This document shows, in pieces, positions 1 to 8,724 of a stretch of 64,000 nt of DNA. Made by a program: the position numbers and the translations under genes. Every line of letters starts with the position of its first letter. The stretch's first letter is position 1. The notes below the pieces were generated by a model. The model was given only the letters and a program-made list of their open reading frames with translations, was not told the DNA's origin and made no database searches. The DNA is from Prolixibacteraceae bacterium (GTDB taxonomy: Bacteria; Bacteroidota; Bacteroidia; Bacteroidales; Prolixibacteraceae), in contig DMSQ01000075.1 of NCBI GenBank assembly GCA_003457135.1, positions 53,672 through 117,671 of the forward strand, given 5' to 3'.

Positions 1-447
1 GGACGATGCGGCAAACTGAAATGCTGCCTTACCTATGAACTTGATCATTATCTTGAAGCGCTGGAAGATTTTCCACATGAACTTCTGACGATTGAAACCG
101 ACAAAGGAATTGCCCGGCATTTCAAAACCGATATCCTGCAGAAAAAAATCTGGTACATGTACGATAAATCTGACGGACGAACATTTGTACTAGATCTTGA
201 AGACGTTAAAAAATTCCTGAACCTGAACAAAAGGGGGCAAAAACCTTCGATTGACGGTTATTATACTGATGCCGAACCCAAAAAGGAGAATATGATGAAC
301 GTTGGCGAACTGGATCAGAAATTCTTTACCAAACCTGATTCAGGAGAAAAACGAAATAGAAAAAGAAGAAGGCCGCAGGGGAACCGGCCGCAGGGAAATC
401 GCCCTGAGGTGAACATGCCAACGGTGAAGCTTGCACCAAAAGCATAA
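1..447 (+). CDS. PSP1 domain protein, RicT/YaaT-like (3' part)
   Basis: The reading frame is open from base 1, so the gene begins outside the window. The visible 148 residues start with the GRCGKLKCCLTYE motif, the cysteine-rich signature of PSP1 / YaaT (RicT) proteins. In Bacillus, RicT belongs to a complex that affects RNase Y and phosphorelays; in Bacteroidota its role is not established. The tail after about residue 105 is Arg/Lys/Pro/Asn rich, with a short repeated QGNRP element, and is probably disordered and nucleic-acid binding. A hairpin follows the stop codon. The family call is firm and the role is inferred. Confidence 0.85.
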   Translation, partial: GRCGKLKCCLTYELDHYLEALEDFPHELLTIETDKGIARHFKTDILQKKIWYMYDKSDGRTFVLDLEDVKKFLNLNKRGQKPSIDGYYTDAEPKKENMMNVGELDQKFFTKPDSGEKRNRKRRRPQGNRPQGNRPEVNMPTVKLAPKA

Positions 448-448
448 A

Positions 449-473
449 AAACTGTTTAAAATCCAAACAGTTT
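449..473 (+). terminator. hairpin after the PSP1 gene
   Basis: AAACTGTTT (449-457) and AAACAGTTT (465-473) are perfect inverted repeats with a 7-nt loop, starting just after the stop codon. No long U tract follows, so it may also only protect the 3' end. Confidence 0.45.
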
Positions 474-506
474 CTATGAAACTAGAAAATCTACAGAAAT
501 AAGGCT

Positions 507-1271
507 ATGTCCCTATTCAACGAAATTCTGATATTTATGGCGGCCATGGCGGCTGGCTTCATAAATGCCATGGCAGGCGGCGGAACCCTGATTAGCTTCC
601 CGGTTTTGCTGGCTGTGGGAATTTCGCCGGTGGTGGCCAATGTCACCAATACCGTTGCTCTGGTACCCGGAACTATTGGAGGAATGTGGTCGCAGCGAAA
701 AGATTTTAAGTCGCAATACCAGCGTTTGCTGAAATTGCTTCCGGTTGCCATTGTTGGTGGTATCGCTGGCGGACTACTCATCTTAAACACCAGCGAAGAC
801 GCGTTCCGAAGTATTATTCCCTATCTCATTTTAGTGGCTACTTTGCTGCTGGCCGCTCAGGTTCGCATTAAAAACTGGGTCGTGGCGCGTATCGGTCATG
901 CACATACCGAACATCACAATCCGGTGGTCATGATGGGCCTGGTATTTATGGCAGCTATTTATGGCGGTTATTTTGGCGCCGGTCTGGGTGTAATCCTGAT
1001 GGCCGTACTCGGATTGGTAACCGACGAAACGATGACCCGACTAAACTTTCTGAAACAGGCGCTCGGATTTGCCATCAACCTGGCTGCGGCTATTTATTTT
1101 GCCTTCTCCGGAAAAGTGGACTGGATGGTTGCCCTGGTCATGATTTTTGGATCGCTGCTGGGCGGATTGATTGGTGGTAAACTGGCAGGCAAGATGAAAC
1201 CTGAAATCCTCCGCTGGATTGTGGTTACTGCCGGACTAATTGCCACTGTGATTTTCTTTTTGAAAGAATAA
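507..1271 (+). CDS. TauE/SafE family membrane permease
   Basis: A 254-residue very hydrophobic protein with about eight membrane segments. The N-terminal half has the family's GFINAMAGGGTLISFP pattern, and a second related Gly-rich segment (YGGYFGAGLGVILM) lies in the second half, giving the internal duplication typical of TauE/SafE (DUF81) permeases. Members export sulfite, sulfoacetate or related organosulfur anions across the inner membrane; the substrate cannot be told from sequence. The gene stands alone between the PSP1 gene and the DUF438 gene. The ATG at 507 gives full family length. Confidence 0.9.
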   Translation: MSLFNEILIFMAAMAAGFINAMAGGGTLISFPVLLAVGISPVVANVTNTVALVPGTIGGMWSQRKDFKSQYQRLLKLLPVAIVGGIAGGLLILNTSEDAFRSIIPYLILVATLLLAAQVRIKNWVVARIGHAHTEHHNPVVMMGLVFMAAIYGGYFGAGLGVILMAVLGLVTDETMTRLNFLKQALGFAINLAAAIYFAFSGKVDWMVALVMIFGSLLGGLIGGKLAGKMKPEILRWIVVTAGLIATVIFFLKE

Positions 1272-1357
1272 TTACGAACCTACGTATAACTAAACTTTCG
1301 ACAGGTATTTGATAACGCCAAGCATCACAATTAACGCAAGAATCCTTATTTTTAGGG

Positions 1358-1389
1358 ATTGACTTGTCAGCAAATCAGCCGTAAATTTG
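1358..1389 (+). promoter_or_regulatory. Bacteroidota -33/-7 promoter for the DUF438 gene
   Basis: ATTG at 1358-1361 and TAAATTTG at 1382-1389, separated by 20 nt, fit the TTTG-N17-23-TAnnTTTG consensus. The -7 box lies inside the longest possible open frame (TTG at 1359), so translation should begin at the ATG at 1413 instead. Confidence 0.7.
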
Positions 1390-1412
1390 TAACTTCATTA
1401 AAAAAGTTCACT

Positions 1413-2645
1413 ATGAGCGAGTTAATAAACAATTCAACCGAACGAAAAAAGAAGCTGAAAGAATTAATCCTGAAGCTTCACAGCGGAGAATCGGAACAAA
1501 AAGTCAGGCAGGAATTGCTTGTCAGTCTGAGCCAGATTCCGTATGGCGAAGTGGTGGAAGTTGAACAGGAACTAATCAGCGAAGGATTGCCCGAACAGGA
1601 AATACTAAAACTTTGCGACGCGCATTCGGCGGTTTTGGAGGGCAATGTTGATTTATCGGCCATCAAACAGTATCCCGATGGGCATCCGGTTGATGTGCTG
1701 GTCCACGAAAACAAAGAATTAATCAAGGTTGCCGACAATATCAAAGAACTTGTTACCGACATTGCCAACAGCAATGAACCTGTGGGCGAAACAAACATTT
1801 TTAAACTTCGGGGACTGTTTAACAGTCTGTTTGATGTTGACAAGCATTATCAGCGAAAAGAATATCTGCTTTTCCCATTCCTCGAAAAGCTGGGAATAAC
1901 CGGCCCTCCCAAGGTGATGTGGGGCAAACATGACGAAATCAGGGAATTGATCAAAGGGAGTATCGAACTGCTGCAAACCCCTGAAATAACCAAAGACGAG
2001 CTGCTGGCTTCGGCAGAACTGATCCTGCTGCCGGCAATCAAAGGCGTGGTAGATATGACCCGGAAAGAGGAAGAAATTTTGCTGCCCATGTCGCTCGATG
2101 CCCTAACCGAAGCCGATTGGTACGAAATTCACAAACAGTCGCTCGAGATTGGCTTCTGCCTGTACGACCCTCAAATAGACTGGCAGCCCGAATGGATTCA
2201 GAACAGCCGCTTGCACGAACTAAACAAAACTTCAGAAAATATACAGTTGCCTTCAGGAAGCTTTTCGGTAGAAGAACTGCTCGCAATTTTAAACACGCTG
2301 CCTATTGACATGACTTTTGTGGATAAGTCGGATAAAGTGAAATACTTCTCGCAGGGGGAAGAACGGATATTTCAGCGGAACAGGGCCATTTTGAACCGCG
2401 ACGTGCGGCATTGCCACCCACCGGCAAGCGCTCACATTGTTGATAAAATTATCGATGATTTCAGGACCGGCAAAGCATCACGGGCCCCCTTCCGGATCAG
2501 CAAAGACGGAAAAATGATTCATATTGAATACTTTGCCTTGCGTAACGACAAAGGCGAATACCTGGGCACATTGGAAGTTTCGCACAATGTGACGGTTTAC
2601 CGGGATTTGGAAGGCGAACAACGTATTTTATCTTATTCGAAATAA
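1413..2645 (+). CDS. DUF438 protein with hemerythrin-like and PAS domains
   Basis: 410 residues. The N terminus (about 5-90) is the DUF438 helical domain. The middle (about 95-235) is a hemerythrin-type HHE bundle with histidines in VLVHENKEL, DVDKHYQRKEYLLFP and WGKHDEIRE, which suggests a di-iron site. The C-terminal about 120 residues form a PAS-like domain (FVDKSDKVKYFSQGEERIF). Such proteins are thought to sense or bind O2/NO or to deal with nitrosative damage. The gene is followed after 2 bp by a DUF1858/DUF2249 gene, a pairing often seen near nitrogen-oxide stress genes. The ATG at 1413 is preferred because the promoter overlaps the upstream TTG start. Confidence 0.85.
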   Translation: MSELINNSTERKKKLKELILKLHSGESEQKVRQELLVSLSQIPYGEVVEVEQELISEGLPEQEILKLCDAHSAVLEGNVDLSAIKQYPDGHPVDVLVHENKELIKVADNIKELVTDIANSNEPVGETNIFKLRGLFNSLFDVDKHYQRKEYLLFPFLEKLGITGPPKVMWGKHDEIRELIKGSIELLQTPEITKDELLASAELILLPAIKGVVDMTRKEEEILLPMSLDALTEADWYEIHKQSLEIGFCLYDPQIDWQPEWIQNSRLHELNKTSENIQLPSGSFSVEELLAILNTLPIDMTFVDKSDKVKYFSQGEERIFQRNRAILNRDVRHCHPPASAHIVDKIIDDFRTGKASRAPFRISKDGKMIHIEYFALRNDKGEYLGTLEVSHNVTVYRDLEGEQRILSYSK

Positions 2646-2647
2646 TT

Positions 2648-3169
2648 ATGGAACCAAATACTTTAATCATTAGCCCCAAAACAAAGGTTTTACAACTGAT
2701 CGAAGCTTATCCGCAACTGGAAGAGGTACTGATCAATTATGTCCCGGCTTTCAGCAAATTGCGAAATCCGATTTTGCGAAGGACAGTGGCTAAAATTGCC
2801 ACGCTGCAACAGGCCGCAATCATTGGCAATGTAAAAATTGAAGACCTGATAAACCTGCTTCGGAAAGAAGTTGGTCAGGATTTTGTGTCAATTTCTTCAG
2901 AAACCAATTATGTAACCACACAGCCAGGCTGGTTCGATGCAAATGCCGTCAAACACGAAATTGACATCCGAAAAATGCTTGATGCAGGTGAGCAGCCTGT
3001 AAACCTGGTGCTGGCCGATTTAAACCAGTTGCCTGCCGGAGAAATTTACCGGGTAATTGCTCCGTTTCTTCCTGCCCCGCTTATCGATAAAGCCACAAGC
3101 CTTAACATCAATCATTGGATTAATAAGGAAGCCGACGATCAATATACCATCTGCTTCATGAAGAAATAA
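2648..3169 (+). CDS. DUF1858 - DUF2249 protein
   Basis: 173 residues, starting 2 bp after the DUF438 gene and so translationally linked to it. Residues about 8-70 resemble DUF1858, a small helical domain (VLQLIEAYPQLEEVLI). Residues about 100-170 resemble DUF2249, a TusA-like fold (DIRKMLDAGEQPVNLVLADLN). No Cys stands at the position where TusA carries its sulfur-accepting Cys. The partnership with the upstream hemerythrin/PAS protein suggests a sensing or repair module for reactive nitrogen or low oxygen. No enzymatic role can be assigned. Confidence 0.8.
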   Translation: MEPNTLIISPKTKVLQLIEAYPQLEEVLINYVPAFSKLRNPILRRTVAKIATLQQAAIIGNVKIEDLINLLRKEVGQDFVSISSETNYVTTQPGWFDANAVKHEIDIRKMLDAGEQPVNLVLADLNQLPAGEIYRVIAPFLPAPLIDKATSLNINHWINKEADDQYTICFMKK

Positions 3170-3185
3170 TTACTGGCAAAAAACT

Positions 3186-3212
3186 GATCGGACGACCCCA
3201 TGTTATCCGATC
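3186..3212. terminator. hairpin between convergent genes
   Basis: GATCGGA (3186-3192) and TCCGATC (3206-3212) form a stem with a 13-nt loop between the convergent DUF1858 and PepSY genes. It probably acts in both directions. Confidence 0.5.
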
Positions 3213-3927
3213 AAGTTATTGAAACCTTTTTCACTCCCGGCTTTTTCCTGAATATAAACCAGCAGCCGGTAAAAGTGAGCAGTAGCAGTTGAAATCCACT
3301 AAAAGCAATCCAGAACGGCGAAAGCTTTTTTCCGACAATTGCCTCTCCGGTATGTAAATCCATAACCAGCTTGTGTAAAGTTTGGGGCTGGTTTTGTTTC
3401 GTACCTGCAAGTTTTGCGGCAATCTCTTTTACTATCTGATTATCTTTGATTTCTGCTCCGTTTCGATCGAGCAGAAAAATCCCTTTTCGTCCTGCGCTAA
3501 CCATAAGCTGATTGTTTGGAGTCAGACTGACATGAAATACATCCTTGTCATTCAATCGGATGATTGAGTTACCGGCCAGTCTCCACAAGCCTTGTTTGCT
3601 GGCAATATAGAGCGTGTCATTTACCAGCAGCAGCGAGCGAACATCGCCTCCTGTCAATTCAGGAACTGAAAGAACCTCACTCCCATCAACGATATAAAGT
3701 CCGTTTTTGGAACCAACATATTGCCGGTTGGCGCCAAAAACCACCGACTTCATTTCATTGTCAGCGTAGCTGTCAGTTGTGGATAAGAAGTTAATTTTTA
3801 CCCTGTCCATGTGCAACACTCCGTCAAGCGACAACAAAATAGCAGTGATACTGATCAGGAAAGCGGGAAACAGGAAAAGTATTCCCGGCCATTTGTGAAG
3901 TGTGCGAATTTGTTTAAATGAGAACAT
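3211..3927 (-). CDS. PepSY-associated membrane protein
   Basis: 238 residues with one membrane helix near each end (about 14-34 and 205-225) and a periplasmic stretch between them. The start (RTLHKWPGILFLFPAFLIS) has the HxWxG pattern of PepSY-associated TM proteins. The middle has repeated short beta segments (KNGLYIVDG, KQGLWRLAG, RKGIFLLDR) that look like three propeller-type blades. The gene lies 10 bp downstream of the TonB receptor on the same strand, so it is most likely an inner-membrane partner of iron or siderophore uptake, as in other PepSY-TonB receptor pairs. The role is inferred from context. Confidence 0.75.
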   Translation of the reverse strand: MFSFKQIRTLHKWPGILFLFPAFLISITAILLSLDGVLHMDRVKINFLSTTDSYADNEMKSVVFGANRQYVGSKNGLYIVDGSEVLSVPELTGGDVRSLLLVNDTLYIASKQGLWRLAGNSIIRLNDKDVFHVSLTPNNQLMVSAGRKGIFLLDRNGAEIKDNQIVKEIAAKLAGTKQNQPQTLHKLVMDLHTGEAIVGKKLSPFWIAFSGFQLLLLTFTGCWFIFRKKPGVKKVSIT

Positions 3928-3937
3928 CGTTATCGTT

Positions 3938-6310
3938 TTAAAATTTCCAGCTTAATCCTACTAAAAATACCTGCCCCAAACCGTACTCGGTTTCGTCAGT
4001 CGTCGATTTGTCGGTGCGTTCGGTTTTGCGTTTCACAAGGCTGTCGAACACATCAGTCATTCTGAAAGTCAATGCACCGTTGGTCAGGAAGCGTTTTTCA
4101 ACGCCCAGATCGGCAAACCAAATGGTGCTTTCTTCTTTGGAGTCCGAAATTTTAGGGCCAACAGCGTTGAACGAAACTTGCCCCGACCAGCCCTTCGGCA
4201 GGGTAAAATCGGTGATTGCTTTTCCTGACCATTTGTACTGATCAGACAAGGCATCGCCGGAATAAGCGCCGCTGGTAATTTCAGACTTAAACCGTGAAAA
4301 ACTCAAAGCCAGTTGCCAGAAATCGAATGGCTTGATGGTTGACATCAGTTCGTAACCAGCCACATAAGCGCGACCGGTATTTTGCGGTTGTTCGGTCACA
4401 ATGCCGTTTTCGTCTTCAGTAATCGTCTTTTGGATCACGTCAGTTATATCGCGGTAAAACAGGTTAGCGCCCACATTAAATTTGCTGAAGTTTTTCAGGT
4501 ATCCCAACTCGTAAGCCCAGGCTTTTTCGGGTTTCAACTCCGGATTCCCTTTGGCATATTTGGTGGGTTCTTTTTGCTCAGTGAATGGATTGAGGTCTTT
4601 AAACCCGGGGCGGCGAATGCGGCGACCGACATTCACGGTCAGGTACTGAGTTTTGTCTATGTTAATTGTAGCAGTTGCCGAAGGAAGCAACAAACTGTAT
4701 GATTTAGAGGCATTCAGATCGGTTGTTTGTGCGTTGCCATCAGTTTTGGTTGTCTCAAAGCGCAATCCGGCTTTCAGTTTTAGGAAAGCTAGTTTGTATT
4801 CGTCGGTTACAAAAAAGGCATGAGTTGTTTCGTTCACCTTAAAGTTATCGAACCCATTGCTTGACTTGGTCCAGGTGGTATCTTTATAGTTGAACTTGTC
4901 AGTTGTATTGTTGAAAGTCCTGGAATCGGCTTCGCCAGCATATCCAACATTTAGCAGGCTTTTTCCAAGTTTAATTTTCGAAAGTGTGGCATTCCAGAGG
5001 AGTTTCTCCCCATTCTGATTTTCGTATTTATTTTCCAGCGCAGGCTGAAAATTGGCCCATTTCCCTTTCTGTGTCAACGCGTAAGTCGCTTTTTCTTCTG
5101 TTTTCTTTTGCGATTCAGTTTGGTAGCTGGCATTAATTAACAGTTTGGCCTGCCTAACAAATGTGTGCTCGAATGCGCCATAAACCTGATGGTAGGTATT
5201 GGGTTTGTACTCGGTTTTTAATTCCCGGGCTGCCGATTTAAATTTTCCCGCGCCGTCGGTTCGGGTATATTCCAGTGAGCGGTCTTTGTCTTCGAGCTGA
5301 TACCCAAAAATGTACTCAGCGCTTAGTTTTGTTTTTGGGTTCAGTAAGTAATCAATTCCGGTACGCAGGTTGTGGTTGGTGAAATTCTTGCTTTCCAATT
5401 CGTATGAATCTTCCACCTGAGTAACTTTTCCGTTACTGAAATCGGTTTTCAGTTTATCTTTTGGTTTCGGTAAATTCCGGTGCAAAAAATCGTAATTGGC
5501 AAACAGGTTCAGCTTTTCGGTTTTATTCGAAATCGAAAAACCGCCCGATGTTCCGTTGTGGTTTCCACCCATTGCCTCGGCTTTTCCATGAAGTCCGAAA
5601 TTCGCATTGTCTTTCAGCACGATGTTTACAATCCCGTTAATTCCTTCGCCCTGATATTCTGCACCCGGAACGGCCATAATTTCGATGTGACTGATGCTGG
5701 CAGCCGGAATCTGATCCAGCACTGTTTCGCGGTTGTTCCCGCTAAGTCCGGATTCCCGGCCATTGATCAGTACTTTGGTATAAGCATTGCCGAGGCCGCG
5801 AAAACGGATGTCGCGGTTATGCCCCGGACTTCCGCCCATGGCTACCGAAGGCATATTTTTCAGGATATCGCCAGCCGTACCGCCGCTTTGCGAAATAAGC
5901 GAACTGGTTTTGTATTTGATCATTGAAGGTTTGATCTCGCTGATGTGGGAAGTGCCAGTTATTAGTACTTCAGCTAAATTGGTGACAGAAACTTTCATTG
6001 TAATATCAGGAAGATTAACGGATGTAGCATCATCAGTTACAGTGATTGACCCCGTCCAGATTTCAAAACCAAGCATCGTTGCATTTAGCTGATACATTCC
6101 CTTTTGAATATTTTTCAGGCAGAAATAACCTTTATCATCCGACAACGTGGCCACTGAAAACTTATCGCCAATTCGGGTAAGCACGACATTGGCAAAGGGC
6201 ACGGCTTCATTTCCTTCATCAATCAGGTTGCCGGTAATTTGACACTGGCCCATTACAAATGAAAACGCCGAAAACATGACTCCGACAACTAAAAACAAAA
6301 ACTTCTTCAT
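3938..6310 (-). CDS. TonB-dependent outer membrane receptor
   Basis: 790 residues. A signal peptide (MKKFLFLVVGVMFSAFSFVMG) is followed by a CarboxypepD-regulatory-like domain (about 25-105), a plug domain (about 125-230) and a 22-strand-type barrel ending in FLVGLSWKF, with the terminal aromatic expected of outer membrane proteins. The barrel holds the usual alternating aromatic strands and the RRIRRPGFKDLNPF segment seen in TonB receptors of the siderophore class. The ATG at 6310 is chosen over one three codons upstream because the signal peptide starts there. With the downstream PepSY gene it probably imports an iron chelate; the ligand is unknown. Confidence 0.92.
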   Translation of the reverse strand: MKKFLFLVVGVMFSAFSFVMGQCQITGNLIDEGNEAVPFANVVLTRIGDKFSVATLSDDKGYFCLKNIQKGMYQLNATMLGFEIWTGSITVTDDATSVNLPDITMKVSVTNLAEVLITGTSHISEIKPSMIKYKTSSLISQSGGTAGDILKNMPSVAMGGSPGHNRDIRFRGLGNAYTKVLINGRESGLSGNNRETVLDQIPAASISHIEIMAVPGAEYQGEGINGIVNIVLKDNANFGLHGKAEAMGGNHNGTSGGFSISNKTEKLNLFANYDFLHRNLPKPKDKLKTDFSNGKVTQVEDSYELESKNFTNHNLRTGIDYLLNPKTKLSAEYIFGYQLEDKDRSLEYTRTDGAGKFKSAARELKTEYKPNTYHQVYGAFEHTFVRQAKLLINASYQTESQKKTEEKATYALTQKGKWANFQPALENKYENQNGEKLLWNATLSKIKLGKSLLNVGYAGEADSRTFNNTTDKFNYKDTTWTKSSNGFDNFKVNETTHAFFVTDEYKLAFLKLKAGLRFETTKTDGNAQTTDLNASKSYSLLLPSATATINIDKTQYLTVNVGRRIRRPGFKDLNPFTEQKEPTKYAKGNPELKPEKAWAYELGYLKNFSKFNVGANLFYRDITDVIQKTITEDENGIVTEQPQNTGRAYVAGYELMSTIKPFDFWQLALSFSRFKSEITSGAYSGDALSDQYKWSGKAITDFTLPKGWSGQVSFNAVGPKISDSKEESTIWFADLGVEKRFLTNGALTFRMTDVFDSLVKRKTERTDKSTTDETEYGLGQVFLVGLSWKF

Positions 6311-6340
6311 CGCTCGCACATTTAATTGATTTTACAGTGG

Positions 6341-6371
6341 CAAAACTACAGTGAGAGAAACACTGCCACAA
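6341..6371 (-). promoter_or_regulatory. -33/-7 promoter of the TonB receptor gene
   Basis: On the minus strand, TTG (6369-6371) lies 20 nt from TAGTTTTG (6341-6348), matching the Bacteroidota sigma factor consensus about 30 nt upstream of the start codon. Confidence 0.6.
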
Positions 6372-6522
6372 TCCCAACAAATGGGGATATTTGTGATGAA
6401 TCCGAGCCAGGCAGGTGGATTTCCAACCTGAAAATATCAATTCATGAAATTCTTAAAAATAGCGTCATTGGTTATCTGTTTTGAATATCTTTGAAAACAG
6501 ATTGTTAACCTGTTCAACATTC

Positions 6523-7344
6523 ATGAAGATCATTACCATATACTTTTTAATCTTTATCCCCTTCATCACCTTTGGGCAACTATTCCCGAAGGTGCCCGAA
6601 TTCAGGGGAAATATTAAAAAAGTGGTAGAAAAAAGGTACGGCAAAGAACTGACAACTTTCAGAAAAGATTCAGGGGTTTTTAAACCGGGAAAGTTCTCGG
6701 GTTGGAAATACACCTACCTGTTCGACGAAAACTCCATACTGACCAAACGAACAGTAACTTTCAAGGGAAAAGTCCGCAACGAATGCTGGTATCGGACCGA
6801 ACCGACCGGAAACAGAATACTGAAAAACGAAATCATCAGGGATTATAGTTCAGGACTGAGAGAATATACCATTGAATATGAAAATTTTACTGATTCGGAA
6901 GGGCGTATCCAAAAAGTTAATTTCTGGTCTAAAAATGATCTGGAAAGCCAAAAAGAACTATTTCTATTTGAGACTAATGCAGAGTACAAGCAGGAGAAGT
7001 TAACTGCATTTATCCGTCACATCATCCTGATAAACGGCGATACGGCTTCAGGCGAAAAATGCAGTTTGGAATACGATGCGTTAGACAGGCTCGTACGGAT
7101 TGACCGGAAAGATATTTCTTCAGGGTTCAGCACTTCCATCCAATATTACTACAACGAAAAAGGACTGGTTGACCATTATTCCATTGACCTTTTATCCGAA
7201 ATACAGGAATACGGAAGGGGACAAATTCAGGATATTTATTTCAAATACGATAGCAGGGGGAACTGGACCAGCATGTACTGGAAGTCGGGCAGGAAAGACC
7301 GTTTGGAAGCCAAACGGACGATCAAATACCTAAACCAACCATGA
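6523..7344 (+). CDS. secreted protein of unknown function with YD-like repeats
   Basis: 273 residues from the ATG at 6523, which opens a clear signal peptide (MKIITIYFLIFIPFITFGQ). The mature part is rich in short beta motifs such as LEYDALDRLVRIDR, YYNEKGLVDHY and KYDSRGNWTSMYW, which resemble RHS/YD repeats of Bacteroidota secreted proteins. The function is not recognised. A TATCTTTG box at 6486-6493 lies 30 nt before the ATG with a TTG 15 nt further upstream, a slightly short promoter spacing. Its stop codon overlaps the ATG of a 33-codon remnant that copies the start of the phosphatase gene at 8690. Confidence 0.75.
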   Translation: MKIITIYFLIFIPFITFGQLFPKVPEFRGNIKKVVEKRYGKELTTFRKDSGVFKPGKFSGWKYTYLFDENSILTKRTVTFKGKVRNECWYRTEPTGNRILKNEIIRDYSSGLREYTIEYENFTDSEGRIQKVNFWSKNDLESQKELFLFETNAEYKQEKLTAFIRHIILINGDTASGEKCSLEYDALDRLVRIDRKDISSGFSTSIQYYYNEKGLVDHYSIDLLSEIQEYGRGQIQDIYFKYDSRGNWTSMYWKSGRKDRLEAKRTIKYLNQP

Positions 7345-7375
7345 TCAAACTAAATATTCTGAGTGTTTTCACTTT
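7333..7375 (+). repeat. 43-bp copy of the phosphatase gene start (vestigial)
   Basis: This segment matches 8682-8724 at 39 of 43 positions, covering the bases just before the ATG and the first codons (MIKLNILSV). The copy starts a reading frame at 7341 that ends after 33 codons at 7442. Only the start region is duplicated, and the 7341 frame runs into the 3' end of queD on the other strand. Confidence 0.8.
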
Positions 7376-7416
7376 ACTGACGGCATCGGAAAACGGCCTG
7401 AAAATAACAATACTGC

Positions 7417-7833
7417 TCAGGAATAGATTTTTACACCGGTAGTACACGTTTCGTTTATTTCTATGCAATGAACTTTTATTCGGGAGTCCTCAAATAGCTG
7501 GCAAGCTTTCTGTAAAATAATTTCGGCCAGATGCTCCGATGTTGGGTTCTTCCTGGTCAGAAACACCTTATTGCCTGTTTCTTCCAGATATTTGACCAAA
7601 GGATCTTCATCCCAAAGCATGGTAACATGATCGAGGGTATCGTCAACCCATGATTTTAAAGCTTTAGTTTCCTTAAAATCAATCAGCATATCCTTTTCGT
7701 CCAACTCCGATCCTTCAAGTGATAATTTCACCCTGAATGAATGCCCATGATTGTTGGAGCATTTGCCCGAGTAATTTCTCAATAAACGGTGAGCCGCTTC
7801 AAAAGTAAATTCTTTGTGAATGATGTATTTCAT
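7417..7833 (-). CDS. queD: 6-carboxy-5,6,7,8-tetrahydropterin synthase
   Basis: 138 residues, full length for QueD. It converts 7,8-dihydroneopterin triphosphate to 6-carboxytetrahydropterin, step two of 7-deazaguanine (preQ0/queuosine) synthesis, in the cytoplasm. Zinc ligands H15 (FEAAHRL), H29 and H31 (NNHGHSF) and catalytic C25 are visible; PTSEHLAE and ETCTTG near the end are family motifs. It lies 25 bp downstream of queE on the same strand, making a queE-queD unit. No queC or queF is in the window. Confidence 0.93.
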   Translation of the reverse strand: MKYIIHKEFTFEAAHRLLRNYSGKCSNNHGHSFRVKLSLEGSELDEKDMLIDFKETKALKSWVDDTLDHVTMLWDEDPLVKYLEETGNKVFLTRKNPTSEHLAEIILQKACQLFEDSRIKVHCIEINETCTTGVKIYS

Positions 7834-7858
7834 AATTGCAGCTTAAAATTCTGTTCTT

Positions 7859-8566
7859 TTATTTTCCATGCACGTTACGCCAAATCATCACGTGCAGCCG
7901 TGGTGAAAAATTAAATCCAAAGTTAATGATGTCATCAACCAATTCAGGCTTAATCTGCGATGCCAGGGTTGTACCTTCGATACCAACAAATACCTTTTTT
8001 CTGGCGATGGCATACTTATCAGCAAAGGCATTTATTTCGATCAGATCCTTTCTGTTCCTGGCAATAAATTTAAATATACACCAATCATTATTAGCCCAGA
8101 AAGCAATGGCTTCCTCATTGATTTCCTGAAAAGAATTCGAAAGTTTTGGTGAAATGACCCAATTAAATTCCGAGATGACCTTTTCATCCATAGCCATGCG
8201 CGAAAAAACCGAACCATCCTCCATTTGGATATTTAATGCCTGATTAGGGATTATGGTTCCATTACTTTCAACATGAAACTTCATATCAGAAACTACCAGT
8301 TGATCCAATCGGTATAAAGTTGGTTCGCCTCCCGTAAAGATTACATTCGTGCCCATATTCCCGGTTATAATCTCTTTAAGCTCAGTTTGGGTAAAAAGTT
8401 TGTATGCCCCCGAATGTTTGTTCCAGGTGTATTTGGTGTCGCACCAGCTACAACGCAGGTTGCAATGTTGAAACCTAATAAACAGGCTGTTCACTCCTGA
8501 ATAATTTCCTTCACCCTGAATAGACTGAAAATATTCTGAAACATAGTAGGTGTCATCTGTTAACAT
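7859..8566 (-). CDS. queE: 7-carboxy-7-deazaguanine synthase (radical SAM)
   Basis: 235 residues from the ATG at 8566. It uses the product of QueD to make 7-carboxy-7-deazaguanine. The radical-SAM CX3CX2C cluster ligands are C35, C39 and C42 (CNLRCSWC), preceded by the family's SIQGEG segment and followed by VIFTGGEPTLY. A longer frame starting at 8626 is possible, but a -7 promoter box (8614-8621) lies inside it, so the shorter start is favoured. It forms a two-gene unit with queD. Confidence 0.92.
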   Translation of the reverse strand: MLTDDTYYVSEYFQSIQGEGNYSGVNSLFIRFQHCNLRCSWCDTKYTWNKHSGAYKLFTQTELKEIITGNMGTNVIFTGGEPTLYRLDQLVVSDMKFHVESNGTIIPNQALNIQMEDGSVFSRMAMDEKVISEFNWVISPKLSNSFQEINEEAIAFWANNDWCIFKFIARNRKDLIEINAFADKYAIARKKVFVGIEGTTLASQIKPELVDDIINFGFNFSPRLHVMIWRNVHGK

Positions 8567-8613
8567 CTTAAAATCAGGATTAATCGTCGCAAAAACGAAA
8601 TTTTTGAGTGATG

Positions 8614-8621
8614 CAAAGATA
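8614..8621 (-). promoter_or_regulatory. -7 box of the queE-queD promoter
   Basis: On the minus strand TATCTTTG matches the Bacteroidota -7 consensus and lies about 48 nt upstream of the queE ATG. A possible -33 TTG is about 25 nt further upstream, slightly longer than usual. Confidence 0.5.
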
Positions 8622-8660
8622 CTCAAAAAAAAATTGGAGATGTTTTCAACGAATAATCTA

Positions 8661-8668
8661 TACTTTTG
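8661..8668 (+). promoter_or_regulatory. -7 box of the phosphatase-like gene
   Basis: TACTTTTG fits TAnnTTTG and lies 22 nt before the ATG at 8690; ATTG at 8633-8636 is 24 nt upstream. It is divergent to the queE promoter. A start at 8666 would overlap the box, so the ATG at 8690 is the likely start. Confidence 0.5.
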
Positions 8669-8681
8669 TCACTCAAATTTG

Positions 8682-8724
8682 AACCAAACATGATAAAACT
8701 AAATATTCTGAGTGTTTCCATTTT
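8682..8724 (+). repeat. intact partner of the 43-bp duplication
   Basis: This is the phosphatase gene start itself, 39 of 43 positions identical to 7333-7375 and in the same orientation, 1.35 kb apart with queD-queE in between. Confidence 0.8.
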
